Assembly: GCF_036711975.1 (NCBI RefSeq)
Contig: NC_091972.1
Span: 11,041,001-11,105,000, forward strand
Direction: 5' to 3'
Source of the DNA: Onthophagus taurus
Taxonomy: Eukaryota; Arthropoda; Insecta; Coleoptera; Scarabaeidae
DNA: 64,000 nt
Shown: positions 12,170 through 25,000 of the stretch, piece by piece
How positions within the stretch are numbered: the stretch's first letter is position 1
Layout of the letters: each line of letters starts with the position of its first letter
Notes under the pieces: generated by a model
Database searches by the model: none
What the model saw: only the letters and a program-made list of their open reading frames with translations
Told to the model about the DNA's origin: nothing
Program-made: the position numbers and the translations under genes

Positions 12170-12582
12170 ATCGAATTGTGTTACTTGAACTTTACGGAAA
12201 ACATAAAATAGCCTCTATGTTGTAGAAAGGGGATGACAACAGTTGACCGAGTTGACAAGTATGTGACATTGAGATACCGGTACCAACTTTCTAAAAATAA
12301 AAGTTACTATTTAATTTCATTTGTTGTATTTAAATATTTTAAGAGTAAATCAAAAAGTAGTGAGATTAATAATAAGTAATCAATTTGAAGTTATTAATTA
12401 AGATAAAAGCTAATTAACTTGTATTTGAATCAATAATTATAAATAAATAAGAAATATATTCTTTTAACTCAATAGATAGCGCTGTTTTCATACAGGTTAT
12501 GTAAAAATGAAAGATAATTTATATAATTTATTTATTATCTACAAATTTGATATAATAAATATTTTCTATTAACAATACCCAC

Positions 12583-12999
12583 TTATGTTTTATCATTAAT
12601 TTTATCCTTTTCACGTCCAGTTGCATTAAGCATTAATTCATACAATTGTTGCACTTGTTCGGGACGAAAATGATCCAAATCTTTATCATTGAGTGCTTTC
12701 CCAATTTCAGTATGTTTTTTAATTCCTTGTACACCTAATTGTTTTGCTAACGTTATAGCATAATCCTTAAATAAAAATATATAAAAAATAACCTCCAATT
12801 TTTGAGTTAAAAAAGAATAAAATACCGTCCATTCATTAACAAAGATTAAAGCTTGATCTGGCGTACATTTTTTGTGTCTCCGAAACTCTTCCCTTGCATA
12901 TCTTGTCCCCAATTCTTGCATCGCCGGAGGCAAACCTCTGTGTAATTTTAAAATTGTTTTGTATAACAGTCTCACGGCTTGTCCATGATCGTAAACCAT
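12583..12999 (-). CDS. Sdhaf3: Succinate dehydrogenase assembly factor 3 (ACN9/LYR-motif protein)
   Basis: Mitochondrial matrix chaperone that helps mature the iron-sulphur subunit of complex II. Exons 12999-12826 and 12765-12583 give 118 residues against about 125 in humans. Visible features: the LYR-type stretch VRLLYKTILKLHRGLPP at the N-terminus, YAREEFRRHKKC in the middle (the family's DEFRRHK block), FVNEWT at the exon end, and the C-terminal FRPEQVQQLYELMLNAT. The single intron is 60 bp, a multiple of three, and has no in-frame stop, so the unspliced message is also open. The gene is head-to-head with Atf-2; the two start codons are 234 bp apart. Confidence 0.92.
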   Translation of the reverse strand: MVYDHGQAVRLLYKTILKLHRGLPPAMQELGTRYAREEFRRHKKCTPDQALIFVNEWTVFYSFLTQKLEVIFYIFLFKDYAITLAKQLGVQGIKKHTEIGKALNDKDLDHFRPEQVQQLYELMLNATGREKDKINDKT

Positions 13000-13232
13000 T
13001 TTTATCTAACAATCTTATTTCACTTAATAAAATTCCATAATTCTAATCAGTGCGAAATAAATTTTTATATAAATCGAATCTTATAGGTTAGAATTTTTGA
13101 CACCTACACGTCAAATGGAAAAATTTTAGGTTAGAAATGGTGTTTACAAATATCACAATAGGAAAATCTTAATTTTAATTGATTATATTAGTTGATAATT
13201 TATAGTTTTTAAGGAACCAAATGCAATTTACC

Positions 13233-14756
13233 ATGGGGGACAGTGATAAACCTTTCGTATGTACAAATAAAGATTGCAATATGTCCTTTTCAAACGAAGA
13301 TCACTTGAGTGTCCACAGCAAGAAACATGATATGGTTTTAAATTTGGGTTTATCAAAAACTCCAACAATAGCAGGTTCTTCTTTGCTATATAATCTTTTA
13401 TTATAACCCCACATTATTGTGTTTAGATCAAACACCAACTCCAACAAGATTTATAAGGAATTGTGAAGAGGTTGGTTTATTTCAAGATCTCCAAAATGTA
13501 AACCCATTTGATGAAACCTTTAGAAAAGCAATAGAAAACACAAAAAATGGGATGACTCATGTTATTGAATCAACATCAGAAGATTCTCTTCACACCCCAC
13601 AGATATTTGAAACTTCTCAAAAATTGGTGCCTCAAAAATACGAACAACCTGATATCCCAGAAGATTTTAGTTTACATTCAGTAATACCTATACACGAAGG
13701 AATAAAAACCGACAATGAATTAGATGATATTTATGAAGGTGAAGATGAAACACCAAATTTTCGATCGGTTATGTTTGAACCTGAAACTGAAATTGATTTG
13801 TGCTCATCAAATTCAAGTGAAGCTATATTACCAGAAGCAAACCATAGTAATGAAGAGATGTGGAATGATAATTCGGGTAAAAATGTCGATTTTAAATTAG
13901 AATTGAGGGAGAAACTTAAAGAAGCTTTACATAAAAGAAAAGCTGAAGAGGATCCATTAGAAATATCCGACACTGATAAGCTTTATTTAAAGATGCGTGG
14001 ACCTAGATTGGAATTGAAACACAAAATTCCTTACCCAAGCATCTCACCAAAAAAATCATTGGAAAAGGATAACTTAATTGATATTTATGATAAAAATGTA
14101 AGTGAAGTAGATAGAAGGAGGTTAATGAATAGAATGGCACAAATGAGAAGTAGGGAAAGAAAAAAAGTGTGGTTGGATCAAATGAAAGATGAAATGATTA
14201 AATTGAAAGGGGATAACAAGGATTTGATAGCTGAAAATAAAAAATTAAAAGAAGAAAATGCTTATTTAAAATCGGTACTATTAAAACACAATCAATGTTC
14301 TTTAAATAGTAAGTATAAAATGATTGTAAATAAAAAAAAATATTTTTCTTTATCTGTTTAGTTGATGTTGAAAAAGAAACATCCTCTCAATTGATTCTCA
14401 ACCAATTTAATCCAGTTAAAAAATTAAAACCCATCAAACCACGACCGGTTACTTTAACACCTTTAAAGCTAAATGCATCACCAAGAGCCGTTGTTGCAGC
14501 AATACAAATACCAGCATCACAACAAAAAATTAAAGACCTACCTATTTTATTACCAAGACCGACTCCTGCGGTTGTAGTAACGCCTGCTTCAGTTGTAAGA
14601 AAAACCCCGGTTATAAAACATACTTCCGTTTTACCGCCACCGCCAGTATTAACATCAAACAACCCATCACCATCACCTACAATTTCAAAAACGTTATCTA
14701 CAATAAGAATAAATGGAAATTCATCAGTCGTTATACAAATGAAAGGAAAAACATAA
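13233..14756 (+). CDS. Atf-2: Atf-2, bZIP transcription factor (ATF2/ATF7/CREB5 family)
   Basis: Stress-responsive bZIP factor, a p38/JNK target that binds CRE sites as homo- or heterodimers. Exons 13233-13374, 13427-14308 and 14362-14756 give 472 residues. The N-terminus has a C2H2 finger (KPFVC...C, then H and H) followed by the transactivation segment QTPTPTRFIRNCEEVGLF, whose TPTPT threonines correspond to the MAP-kinase sites of human ATF2. The basic region and zipper lie in exon 2: RRLMNRMAQMRSRERKKVW followed by leucine heptads. Exon 3 is a Pro/Ala/Val-rich tail. I chose the ATG at 13233 because its context (ACCATGG) is much better than that of the in-frame ATG at 13221, which would add four residues. 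The three-exon structure and frame are consistent. Confidence 0.94.
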
Positions 14757-14908
14757 TTTAATTGTAATTTTAAATTATATATATATTATTTTGATATGTT
14801 AAATTGGTTTTTTTTTAATTTTTTTTTTAGAATTTATTTTTTTTTTAATATAGATACATAATGTAAATTTGTTTGAATTTCTTTATTAAAGGGTATATAT
14901 TTTTGTAA

Positions 14909-15082
14909 CGCCTCGTTTTAAAGTCGCCAAACGAAATTTCGCTTAAAAAATTGTTAGAAAAAGCATCTAGTCATGATGAATTTCGTCTTTTAGTTGCTGT
15001 GTGCTTTGTAAATACTGAAACAGTGATTTGGACACAGAATTTTGTACATCACATTAATAAAAAGAATGTTGATAAATTGTAG
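14909..15082 (+). other. Unexplained open stretch of 57 codons without a start
   Basis: An open frame that begins right after a stop and has no ATG encodes a protein-like peptide with KLLEKASSHDEFRLLVAVC, ending at a TAG. It lies 150 bp downstream of the Atf-2 stop and just after an ATTAAA (14885-14890). It could be an alternative last exon, a retrocopy scrap or chance. I do not recognise the peptide. Confidence 0.2.
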
Positions 15083-15419
15083 TTTTTTTTTTGTTTAGAC
15101 TCCAAATTGAAAATACAGATCGGATTTTATTTGTAATTTTAATGAATAAGAAGTATACCTAACTCTGTGGAGAAAAAAAGCCCAATTTGGACTTTTGTTA
15201 GCAAAACAATTCCACACTACATTTTATAGCCAGGAATCAGTATAAGTTAGGAAGTGTATACTACTTTATACTGCAATGATTTCAGTCCAATGGAAGGAAA
15301 TTATACATCCACACATAGACTTCTAGATAAATATTAGAAATATATGGCAGAGATACTAAGCGACACAAAGAAGATTGGTCTTATAGTGCACAGCTCATAG
15401 TCCTAAAGATGAAGGCTGG

Positions 15420-17200
15420 ATTATTTTATTATGGAAGGCTCGAAAAAGAAGTCTGAGATTGCACAGAGAATAGACTGAAAAATTCTAGTTACCTATAAGA
15501 GTTGGTGAGAAGTCCAGTTTCTCATTTGCTTTAGCTATCTGTCATTCGTCATCCATTAGACATGTCCAAACCATCGTAGCGTATTTACTTCCATGGTTTA
15601 CAGTGTGCTAATCTGTATTACCATTTCCTTTACGATATTGGTATTCCTCACTCCATCCATCCTTGTTTTCTGGTAGCATCTCCTCCAGTAGTCCATTTCA
15701 GCGGCATGTATTCTTGATTTGCTTCTTTTATTCACGGTTCATAGTACGGAACCATACGTGACTATTTGCTAGCTCCATAGAACACCATTTAATTGCCTGG
15801 TAACAGCTTTCATTTGCCCAATCCTACTTACAATTTCCTCTTAAGACCAAATTTATTATTAATAAAATTATTACTATTATTAAAAGCCCCCAACTGCTAT
15901 ACTCCTCATACAGTTTCCGAACCTTATGTTCTGCGTCCATTTCGTCTTCTGTCAATATCATTTGGTCATCCGCAAAGTACCTATTTGGATAGATAGACAT
16001 CTGGATATATTTATTAGGGCTTGTTTTATACATATTTTGAATAGCAAAAGGGCGATAATGCATCCTTGTTAGTACTAAAGCTCAAGTAGTATATGTCTTC
16101 AGATATTCTGTTACCGTTTTTTATAGCAGCTGCCATATTTTGATACTGGATCTATACAGGGATTGATGAACACAACATGTGTTTCTATATTGTGTGCTAA
16201 CCAATTCTCTACGGCCTGTTTGTAAAAAAAGAAACAAAAAATTGCTCTGCTTAATAACCTTTCCATATAATATGAATCCATTCTAGATAATGAATTTGTG
16301 CCGCTGTTTCCTCCATAGTTAGAGCAGTTCCTTGCGTCACATCTGTTATGAATGTTGCCAATGAATGTGCGCAGTGGTTCACTCCCAGTTGGTATATCGT
16401 GTATCCTGAGAAAGGTGTTTAATGTTTCGATCAGCATCTCCGGTCTCTTTTATCAATTCTATGATAGCCAGATGACGCTAGGTATGGGCAGATTCTTTTC
16501 CATTTTTCATTCCTTTCGCAACCTTCTTTACTTCTTTTGGAGTAATCCCACCTTCTTCTTCTTCTAGTATACTGTCCTCCTTATCATATTCTCCCTCTTT
16601 GTTAGAGAAGACTAGTTTATCCTCCGTCAGAAGGGTATTGTAATGTTTGATCCTTGTTTTCATATTAATTACTTCCATTCTTCCCTTATTCATTATGTTT
16701 GTTCCTACACATTTTTCGATACTCTCACATACTGTAGCCCATACTTTATTTTTTTCTCAGCTACGAATTTTTTTACTTCCCTGGTTGTCCTTGTATACTG
16801 TTTCTAGTCTTCTGAATCCATAATAGATATCCACTTTTATTATAGTAGTTTCTTCTCCTGTTTTTTTTCTTCAGCTTCTTTGTTCTCCCACTCTGGGTTT
16901 TTCTCTTCTCCCAGTATCCAGTCTTTATACATGCGTACATGCATATTCCAGATGAATATGCATGAATACGAACTTCGCTAAGCAGCTTTTTACTTAGTCT
17001 TAGTCTGTAAAGAAGTTTGGTCGAATTGTCTTGAAGACCAAGTAGGTTGAATTTGCGTGGGCTTATTATCTTGGGTTCACCGTCGTTGTGCGAATTACTG
17101 CTTTGGCAATCTTTCTGAAGTAAGTAGTGATCGGTACCGCATTCTGCGTCCTGTTGAACTTTTATATCCTTCACTTGTATTTTCGAGTTCTGTTTGCATA
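15420..17200 (-). mobile_element. Decayed RTE-like LINE
   Basis: Read on the minus strand, pieces of a non-LTR retrotransposon ORF appear in the correct order. An endonuclease C-terminal stretch (CGTDHYLL, RKFNLLGLQ, then KLLYRLRLSKKL) is near 17150-16980. The linker GGITPKEVKKVAKGMKNGK is near 16510-16570. Reverse-transcriptase pieces cover 16440-15900, including the catalytic-site remnant YFADDQMILTEDEMDAE near 15950. The C-terminal AAEMDYWRRCYQKTR and RWFGHV blocks are at 15700-15550. Several stops and frame changes show a dead copy. The 5' end is missing. Confidence 0.8.
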
Positions 17201-18225
17201 CGATAGTCTGTAACTGATTTTAATTGACAAATTTGGACCACGTGAACTTGTGAATATTTTTATGATAACCAGCCCACTACATCATTTTTATTTTCCATTA
17301 AAATCCATTTCAATTTGTACCAATACGAATTGATTGCTGAAAAATGTACTAAAACTTTTGGAGTTACTTCTAATGACCTAATCTTAGCAAACCAGTTTTT
17401 TTATTACAATTTTTGAATTTCCATCATTTTTTTCACAGTAAGATCGTGACTCATGCTTTTTCAAGAATTCAAATAAATGTAATTAATAAAGAAGCGATTA
17501 TTATCGAGGACATCTTTGCTGTATACATATACATAAGGACGTTTGGAAACGCATTAACGTCCAGATTTGAAAAAATGCATCGATGCCTGACGTAACCTGT
17601 AGAAATTAATGTTGTAAATTTCAGGCAATCAACTTCTTAAATACTTATTCCTTCATGTTCCATCTGTTTTTTATGATCTTTTGAAAGTGAAATTTGTAGT
17701 TAGAACCGGGATTTTAATTAACCAAACGAGATTTAATTGTATACTTTAAATTTCTATAATGACAAGTTTTTAGCATCACTGAATTTCAACACTTTGGTTC
17801 AAAAATATATCTTATTCAAATATTATAGTCGATTTCTTAGAAGAATTGAAAACCCATTACGTCACTCAATAAGATGAGTTTTCTAAGAATAGCAACATGA
17901 TGTAATCTGTATCACAATTACTATTTGCGGATTTATTTTTTTATTGCAAGGACCGAAGTTGTTTCATCTTCGTTATAAAAAGTCAATTTCAAGTAATAAT
18001 ATCTTTAGATGTTATAGACCGTAAGAAATCTTAACCCAAAAGTAATCAAAATCGAAATGAATCTTTTCATTTTGGTTTTTTAGCAACACGTTTTCCGTCA
18101 TTTCATGGCGAACCGCACGGATCGACGTCGTCAATCGGCGACCCACCATTCGCTTTTGCTTTCTACCTACTAACTTTACCTCCACCTTTTCGACTCGAAA
18201 CGAACCGCCCGCCGGTGATCTCAAC
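17201..18225. other. Intergenic DNA between the LINE and the ZP gene promoter
   Basis: A+T-rich in the left part, turning G+C-richer with several CpG from about 18080 as the ZP gene promoter is approached. No gene, RNA or repeat was recognised. Confidence 0.35.
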
Positions 18226-18262
18226 ATTCAGTCAACCTACGAACCTTCGCGGTGGTAGATCC
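18226..18262 (+). promoter_or_regulatory. Core promoter of the ZP gene: Inr plus DPE
   Basis: TTCAGTC at 18227-18233 matches the arthropod initiator (TCAGT), with its A at 18230 as +1. AGATC at 18257-18261 falls exactly at +28 to +32, the fixed position of the downstream promoter element (RGWYV). No TATA box lies upstream at -30. The pair sits at the start of a CpG-richer block followed by a good donor at 18639, so it most likely starts the ZP-domain gene. Confidence 0.55.
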
Positions 18263-18638
18263 GCATCAAAAATCATCGGTTCGCATTCTCGCGTATCGTT
18301 ACCAGTACCATCTAATGGAAAACGGTGTCCATTAAAACATGAGCAAACCTCCACCACCGTACACAAACGAACATCTTGAAACAATCGGACGACGAAAACG
18401 TTGAAACGAAAAGTGATAATAATACGTGGTTGCGCCGCGAAACATGGACAGGTGATCTATGTGCGGTTGAAAAAAGAAAGAGTTTGGAAGGTCAAAACGA
18501 AAGACTGAGATTAGCTTCATTATTATTATTTTTCGCTGAAGTGTTTTTGGAAAATCTGTGATCAATAAAAATTAAGTCAAAATTAAAAGCAGAAATTTAA
18601 AAAGTTAGTGTCGTCGATAATTTTAAGATTTTTGAAAG
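18230..18638 (+). other. Probable non-coding first exon (5' UTR) of the ZP gene
   Basis: The stretch from the predicted start site to the donor AAAG/GTGAGT at 18639 has no long open frame linked to the gene. It precedes the exon at 19472, which has a clear acceptor (TTCTTTTACAG) and the start codon. The join is inferred from splice signals only. Confidence 0.45.
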
Positions 18639-21600
18639 GTGAGTGAAGGCCTTTTTAAACATTTTTCGTTGTGTTAATTTTTGTAATAATTCAAAAATTA
18701 ATATTTATTATAGTTGTCATCACAAGAGTTAGAAAACATTCTTACATAATTTGTTATGCATCGTGAAGTGTAACGTTTTTTAAGATGATTTCCTTAAAAT
18801 TGATGATGAAAAAAGCTTTGTCCTTGTAGTTATATAAATAAAATCAGGAAATACTATCAAAAAAAAAATTAACTATGTTATTTGTATGCAGTCACAAATT
18901 GGTGTTTTTTTCCACAATTTTGTGTAGTCGTGGCTTCTTTGTATCAAAAGATATTAATCTTATAAGCATAAGTCTTGATCAGTTTGGGTTTGTCATCTTT
19001 TGATAATATCATTTGAGTTGATGTAGATAAAGATCATTTCCTGGTCTTTCTAAATTGAGACGATTATTTATGTAAACGAGACTCATCTCTTGTATTCAGT
19101 ATTTTCGAATAGATAAAAAGGAAGTCTGTAATTTAGTCCATCCTGTTAACAGTATAAGAGGAAATCCTTTCTTATGGATGACTTCGTATCGATAACTTCA
19201 AACATATTGTACATACATGAATATCACAAGGATTTACTGTAAATTTCCTAATCCAGAATATTTCAACGTTAATCAGATTACAACGATTAGTTCAAAAATT
19301 GCTGTAAATATTTATGTCGCGCAGTCTGGATTATTCAAGGTTGTCCACACCCCGACAACCCATTCCATATTTGGCTGGTATTTGCGTGACCCACTTGGTG
19401 TCGTCACATCTGCGACTCTGAAAAATTATCTGAGATCGCAGACAACTGACCACTTTCTATTTCTTTTACAGGATCACCGCCATTCAACAGAAAAAAAAAT
19501 TACCGATCGTCATGATGCATCGAGAACTCGCCGTCGTTTTGACGACCATCGTTTTGGTAAGTTCTGCGACCTACTTCAATCTAGGGGCCACTTTCAGAAA
19601 GAATTTCGAAACACTTTCGATTAGTTCATATTGCATAACGGAAAAAGATCATAAAAATTACGTATGTGCATTGAAAAGATGAATCAATATAAGATTATTA
19701 CGGTTGATGTGAAAATATAACCATTTTATGTTTTATCAACGTTAATTACGTTAGATAAGTGGATAATTCATATTGATAGATTTAACCTTTGGTTATAAAA
19801 ACTCCGTTATACAACGTTATTTATAAACAGTAAATGAAAAAAGTATTAAAAAAATCATGTTACTAAGAAATTTCTTAAATGTGTTAAAATAAGCTGAATA
19901 GAAATTCTTTATTTGAACGAGCTTGGTTTTGTTAAACCAAGTAATTAATTCCTACAATAAAACCGTTACCTCACACCGTCCGCACAGTGTGCAGTGTTAC
20001 GGTCCATATTGGATGGCGATACCTTGGACACAATTTCGAAATGGATTACGAAACAATATCCGCTTACGATACAATATTGCAGTAGATATTGTTGACGTTT
20101 AAGATTTGTGATGTGAAATATAATTAAAACGTCTCTATTACACGTTACATCTCATTAAAATGAATATTCTTCAATTCTAAGAGTGGAATCTATATAACGA
20201 TGTTGATTGAACCTTACATACTCTAGCTTATAAAACTTTCACGCTGCTCAACTATTGATTTGAAATCTTGGATATAACTCATAGAGATATTGCCTTCTAT
20301 GTAAAATAAACTAAATTATTACATCGGCAATGTTGTTTTCGTTCCACTCTCTCTAGAAATGAAAAAAATAACATAATGAAATACTTCATGAATATCAGAA
20401 ACACTTCTTTTAATTGAACAAAAGTGTTAAGAATTTATGTGAATCAGTTCAAATTAGATTTCTTTTCGGTTTTGTTAAAAGAAAAACCTATTCTCCATTG
20501 TTGGGAGTAAATTAATGATTGTGTTGCAGACGGTTAATTCGCTTTTCGTGCGGGAAGTTTTAAAATGAAGTGCATGCACGAACACGTCTCGTAGTAACAC
20601 ATTCGGAAGATTGGTGATAGAGTGCCACCTCCTTATACCATTTTCGTTTTACAGGTTTGCACGCACACTGCCATATACGCTGCCAACATCCCAGTGTCGA
20701 CGACAAGTAAGTAGTTATTTAGAGATGTAGTTCTCGACCTCCGTCGCAGACTAACAAGAAATCTAGGCTAGTAAAAGTTGATTACTCTTAGGTAATTTAA
20801 CATTTCCACCTTGTCTATTGTTTCCTTGAAAAATTAAGATATATTTTCTTCACATAAATCATCTTTTTTTATCATAAAGTGTACCATAAAAAAAATTATA
20901 ATTATAAAATTATAAGGACCACACAAAAAAGGATCGGATAAGGTCTCTTAAAGAATTGGTGGTTTGCAAAATCAAAATGATCTTGTTAGTGGGAAAAACA
21001 TTTTGACCATTTGGTTATTTGAAAATTATTATACCACTTGTAATGTTAGAATTTTAGATTTATTTAAATTTATTTATCTCTAACCAGATACGAGAATAAA
21101 CAGTTTGTAAACAGGAAAGGTAAGGTTCATATAACAAACAAACAAGCGCTGTCGCAAACATTGTAATTCCTCCAATTTTATCTATTTACCTATTATTTTA
21201 ATAATTACAAGGCTTTTCATCTAGAGTAGGTAAGCAAATAAAGTATGCATCACTTAAGTGGCTCTCACTGAGTCTTCTCTTACATTGTTAATCATGAGTT
21301 AAATGAAACAACTACGCTATCTACAACGTATCCTCTTTGCAATTCCTTCCCTCATAATAATCTTTGGTTATAGGAGGAAAATCATAAATTGGTTCTCGAT
21401 AATCTTCTAAGGGACCGCCTATGATCACGACTACATTAATTGCCTCATTGACCAACCGCTGTTTTTTTTTATGTGTTGATATTTACTAGAAAATGAAGAT
21501 ATAGTGTTAAATATATTTTTTGTTGAAATAAATATAAAAATAATTACAGTTGCTGTAATTTGTGGTTTCATGATGATAGTAGAAAGATGGAAATCTTAGA

Positions 21601-22039
21601 TTTGATTACAACTGAGATTAATATGGAGTTCATGTTGAAATAATTTTACAAATATTTTTGTAACCAACTACAAAATCACATTTTCTTTGTTGGTCTCTCT
21701 CTTTGTGCGCTCGAGTATCTTTTTTTATAGTGTACAGAACAAAGACATTTCATATGGCAAGGTGTTCACAATAATGACTTCTGATATATTATTAGTAAGC
21801 TGATAGACCAGAGATCTTTTACGACTGATTTTCGTTATTTTCAATAATGTTTCGGAAGAGTCTAAATTTGAAGTTTTGAAAAACGAAAAACTGCAACAAA
21901 GTGGACTGATATCATTGGACCTATTGCGTTCTGATTAATATAAACATGTACGGAATGACCTACTAAATACGATAAGTACACCAATCCAAATTTGGCAAAG
22001 GAATACAAATATTAAGCGTTTTTGAACATCACTACATTT
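18639..22039 (+). other. First introns of the ZP gene, no other gene seen
   Basis: Apart from the two small ZP coding exons (19512-19556 and 20655-20706) this stretch is A+T-rich intron. The open frame at 19217-19624 is the run-through of the start-codon exon and its flanks in another frame, not a separate gene. No repeat family was recognised before the LINE at about 22040. Confidence 0.4.
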
Positions 22040-25000
22040 TTGCAATGGATCGCTTGTTCCCAGCTTTTTTCTGCGATACATTGCATCTACTACAATATGG
22101 CCTTCTTAGGTCCCGAACATAAGAAGAGGGACAAGACCAGCTGCGATAACTTTAGAGGAATCACGCTCTTAAACGCCGCATATAAAGTACTGTCAAATGT
22201 GATTTATGAGAGAATAAGATAGTATGTCCAGGACATACTGGCTGAATACCATCTTCATTTTCATCATTAGTCAAGTAATGGAAAAATACTATGAGTGTGA
22301 TACTGACCTGCACTGTATATCCATAGACTTTAGAAGGGCCTTTGACAACATACAAAGAACCAGACTAGACGAAGGTGGCACCACAGCCAACCTAAACTTT
22401 ACATAGTTACGTACTACATAGTTTTTAGTATTTACATAGTTAGAGGGGGAGTATCTGTGGCTGCACCACAGCCAACCTTAACTTTAAATTGTAACCATGT
22501 AATTAGTAACTATGTAAATATTTTTATATTGATGTACACATTTGTTTTGATATTAACAAAAGTTTTTCAATTCATAATCGTTGTACTCTCTAAATCCTTC
22601 CATGGTAACAATGGAGGGCTCCAGAGTCGTGGTAGTGGTATAGGAGAAAATACCTGATAAATTCGGGATATGGACTGGTGTAAGACAAGGAGATGATTTG
22701 TCGGTGCTGATGTTCAATATTTCCTTGCAGTCTTCTATTGTTGGTCTTGAAAATAGAGGCAATATAATAACGAAATCGCGGTAGTCGATCGTAGAGATTC
22801 CCGAATATGTTACATATGTTAAAAAGAAAAGAACCGAATTTCGAATTTTTTTTTGATAAAGATGTTTTACACCTTTTATGTCATCATACCAACAATTACT
22901 GCAGGCAAAACAACCGTCCTGCAGATATAACAGTAGAGGAAATACAGTGCTGCATTGGTGTTTTGATGGTTAGTGGTTATGTTAGGGTGCCAAAACGATA
23001 TATGTACTGGGAGACTGCTGAAGACTGTCATAATGAATTAATTAGTTCAGCAATTTCACGAGACAGGTTTACATATATAATGTAAAATATTCATTGCTGC
23101 GACAATAACGCTCTCAATAAAAGCGATAAGTTTGTCAAAATGAGGCCACTATTCAATGCTATGAGTCAGCGATTTATGCTGTTTTCTCCAACTGAAGAGA
23201 GTTACTGCATCGATGAAGCTATGGTCCCGTATTATGGACGTCACCCAACTAAGCAGTTTATACGTGGAAAACCTATACGTTGGGGATATAAATTTTGGGT
23301 GGGATCAACTAAACTAGGATATGTGACATGGTTTGAACCATATCAGGGATCATTCTCACAGCAACATGTCGATTCTTATAAAGACTTGGGATTAGGACCT
23401 GGTGTAGTTTTACGCTTTGAGGATGCTATGCGAGAATCAAAACCGCACATGCATTTTCATTTCTACTTTGATAACTTTTTTACGACCCTTCCATTATTGG
23501 ATGTACTTTCTCAGAGAGGTGTAAAAGCTACAGGTACTGTGAGGGAGAATAGACTCGGTTCGTGCCCTATACGCTCGTCAAAGATTTTAAAAAAAGAGAA
23601 GAGAGGCAAATTTGAAACTTCCTATGGTGTGTCAAATACTGCTAAAGTATTTGTATGCAATAAGTGGAATGATAACAACGTAGTTTCTATATCTAGTAAT
23701 GCTTGTTCCTCTGAGCCGGTTCGTCAAATAAAGCGGTATTCTCAGAAAGAGAAGAAGAATATCCAAATCGATCGGCCACATGTGATAAAATGTTACAATG
23801 CTAATATGGGAGGGGTTGATCGTTCAGAGAATCTCCATACGAGGCAAGAAATGGTACTTTCCTCTCATTACCCATTGTATTGATATGGCAGTACAGAATG
23901 CCTGGCAGATTCATAGAATGCAAAGAGGAAAAATGGATCAACTTACATTCAGAAGAGCTATTGCAACCAATATTCTGGAAACTTACAAAAGGCCACCTAA
24001 AAGAGGACGCCCAAGATCATCAAATAATGAGCATGCTTATTCTAGATACGATAGGATCGACCATGTAATTATATATCAAGAAAAGCAAACAAAATGTGGC
24101 AATTGCCACAAAAAAGTGCAATTTAGGTGTGAAAAATGTGATATTGGGCTGCACCCCAAAGACTGTTTTAAGGCGTATCACACTCAATAAAATAATTTTT
24201 GAAATGTGTTATTCATTTTAAAATATAATATGTTAATTTTGGATTTGTGTCATTTATTTATGTTTTAAACCTATTGGTATCCTATATTACTAGTGGCCTT
24301 TTAAAAGTACCACGTTTTTCTCAAAATTTTGTAATTTAAAAAATTTTAAAAAAATAAACATGTGTAAATCTGATTATTATAAACTATAATTAACCATATC
24401 TACAAATAATATCATTTTCTTTTTTACCAAAAAATAAATCCGTAGAAAGAACCGTCAATAAGTTTGACACGTATAAGCAGGTGCATAACTATGATACTAG
24501 GAAAAATAGCGATCTGATACCCAAATATACACGATTAACAAAATGCCAGAAAAGTGTGAACGCGTTGTCGGTGAAATTTTTTAATAAATTGCTATTACAC
24601 GTCCTTCAGTTGCCATTGGAGGGTTTTAAAGAGTATATTAAACAAGCTCTTGTTACAAGGGCGTACTACTCGACCGCCGAATATATGAGTGACAGTCTTG
24701 AGATGATTTCCACCTTTAGCACTTAATGTACTCTATTGTAATCTTATGTAATTTTGTATGTTATTTTTTTTTTTATTAATATGACACTGCATAATATATG
24801 TAAAATTTGACAAGTGTGAACATATTGTATTGTACGTGTAACACAATCAAGATTATGAAATGACCAGAAGTTACGGGAAGTTTGTAGAGATATCTACTGA
24901 CATTGAAAGAGCAGCCAAAATCAAAACAAATATATGAAGATGGCACGAAATGAATGGAGAGGAAAACCTGAAAATATAACCATAGACGAGAATTCCTTCG

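Noticed and set aside
18012-18565. Overlapping open frames on both strands
   Set aside because: They lie in the G+C-richer 5' UTR and promoter of the ZP gene and show no protein signature.
19217-19624. 135-codon + strand open frame
   Set aside because: It overlaps the ZP start-codon exon in a different frame and ignores its clear acceptor and donor.
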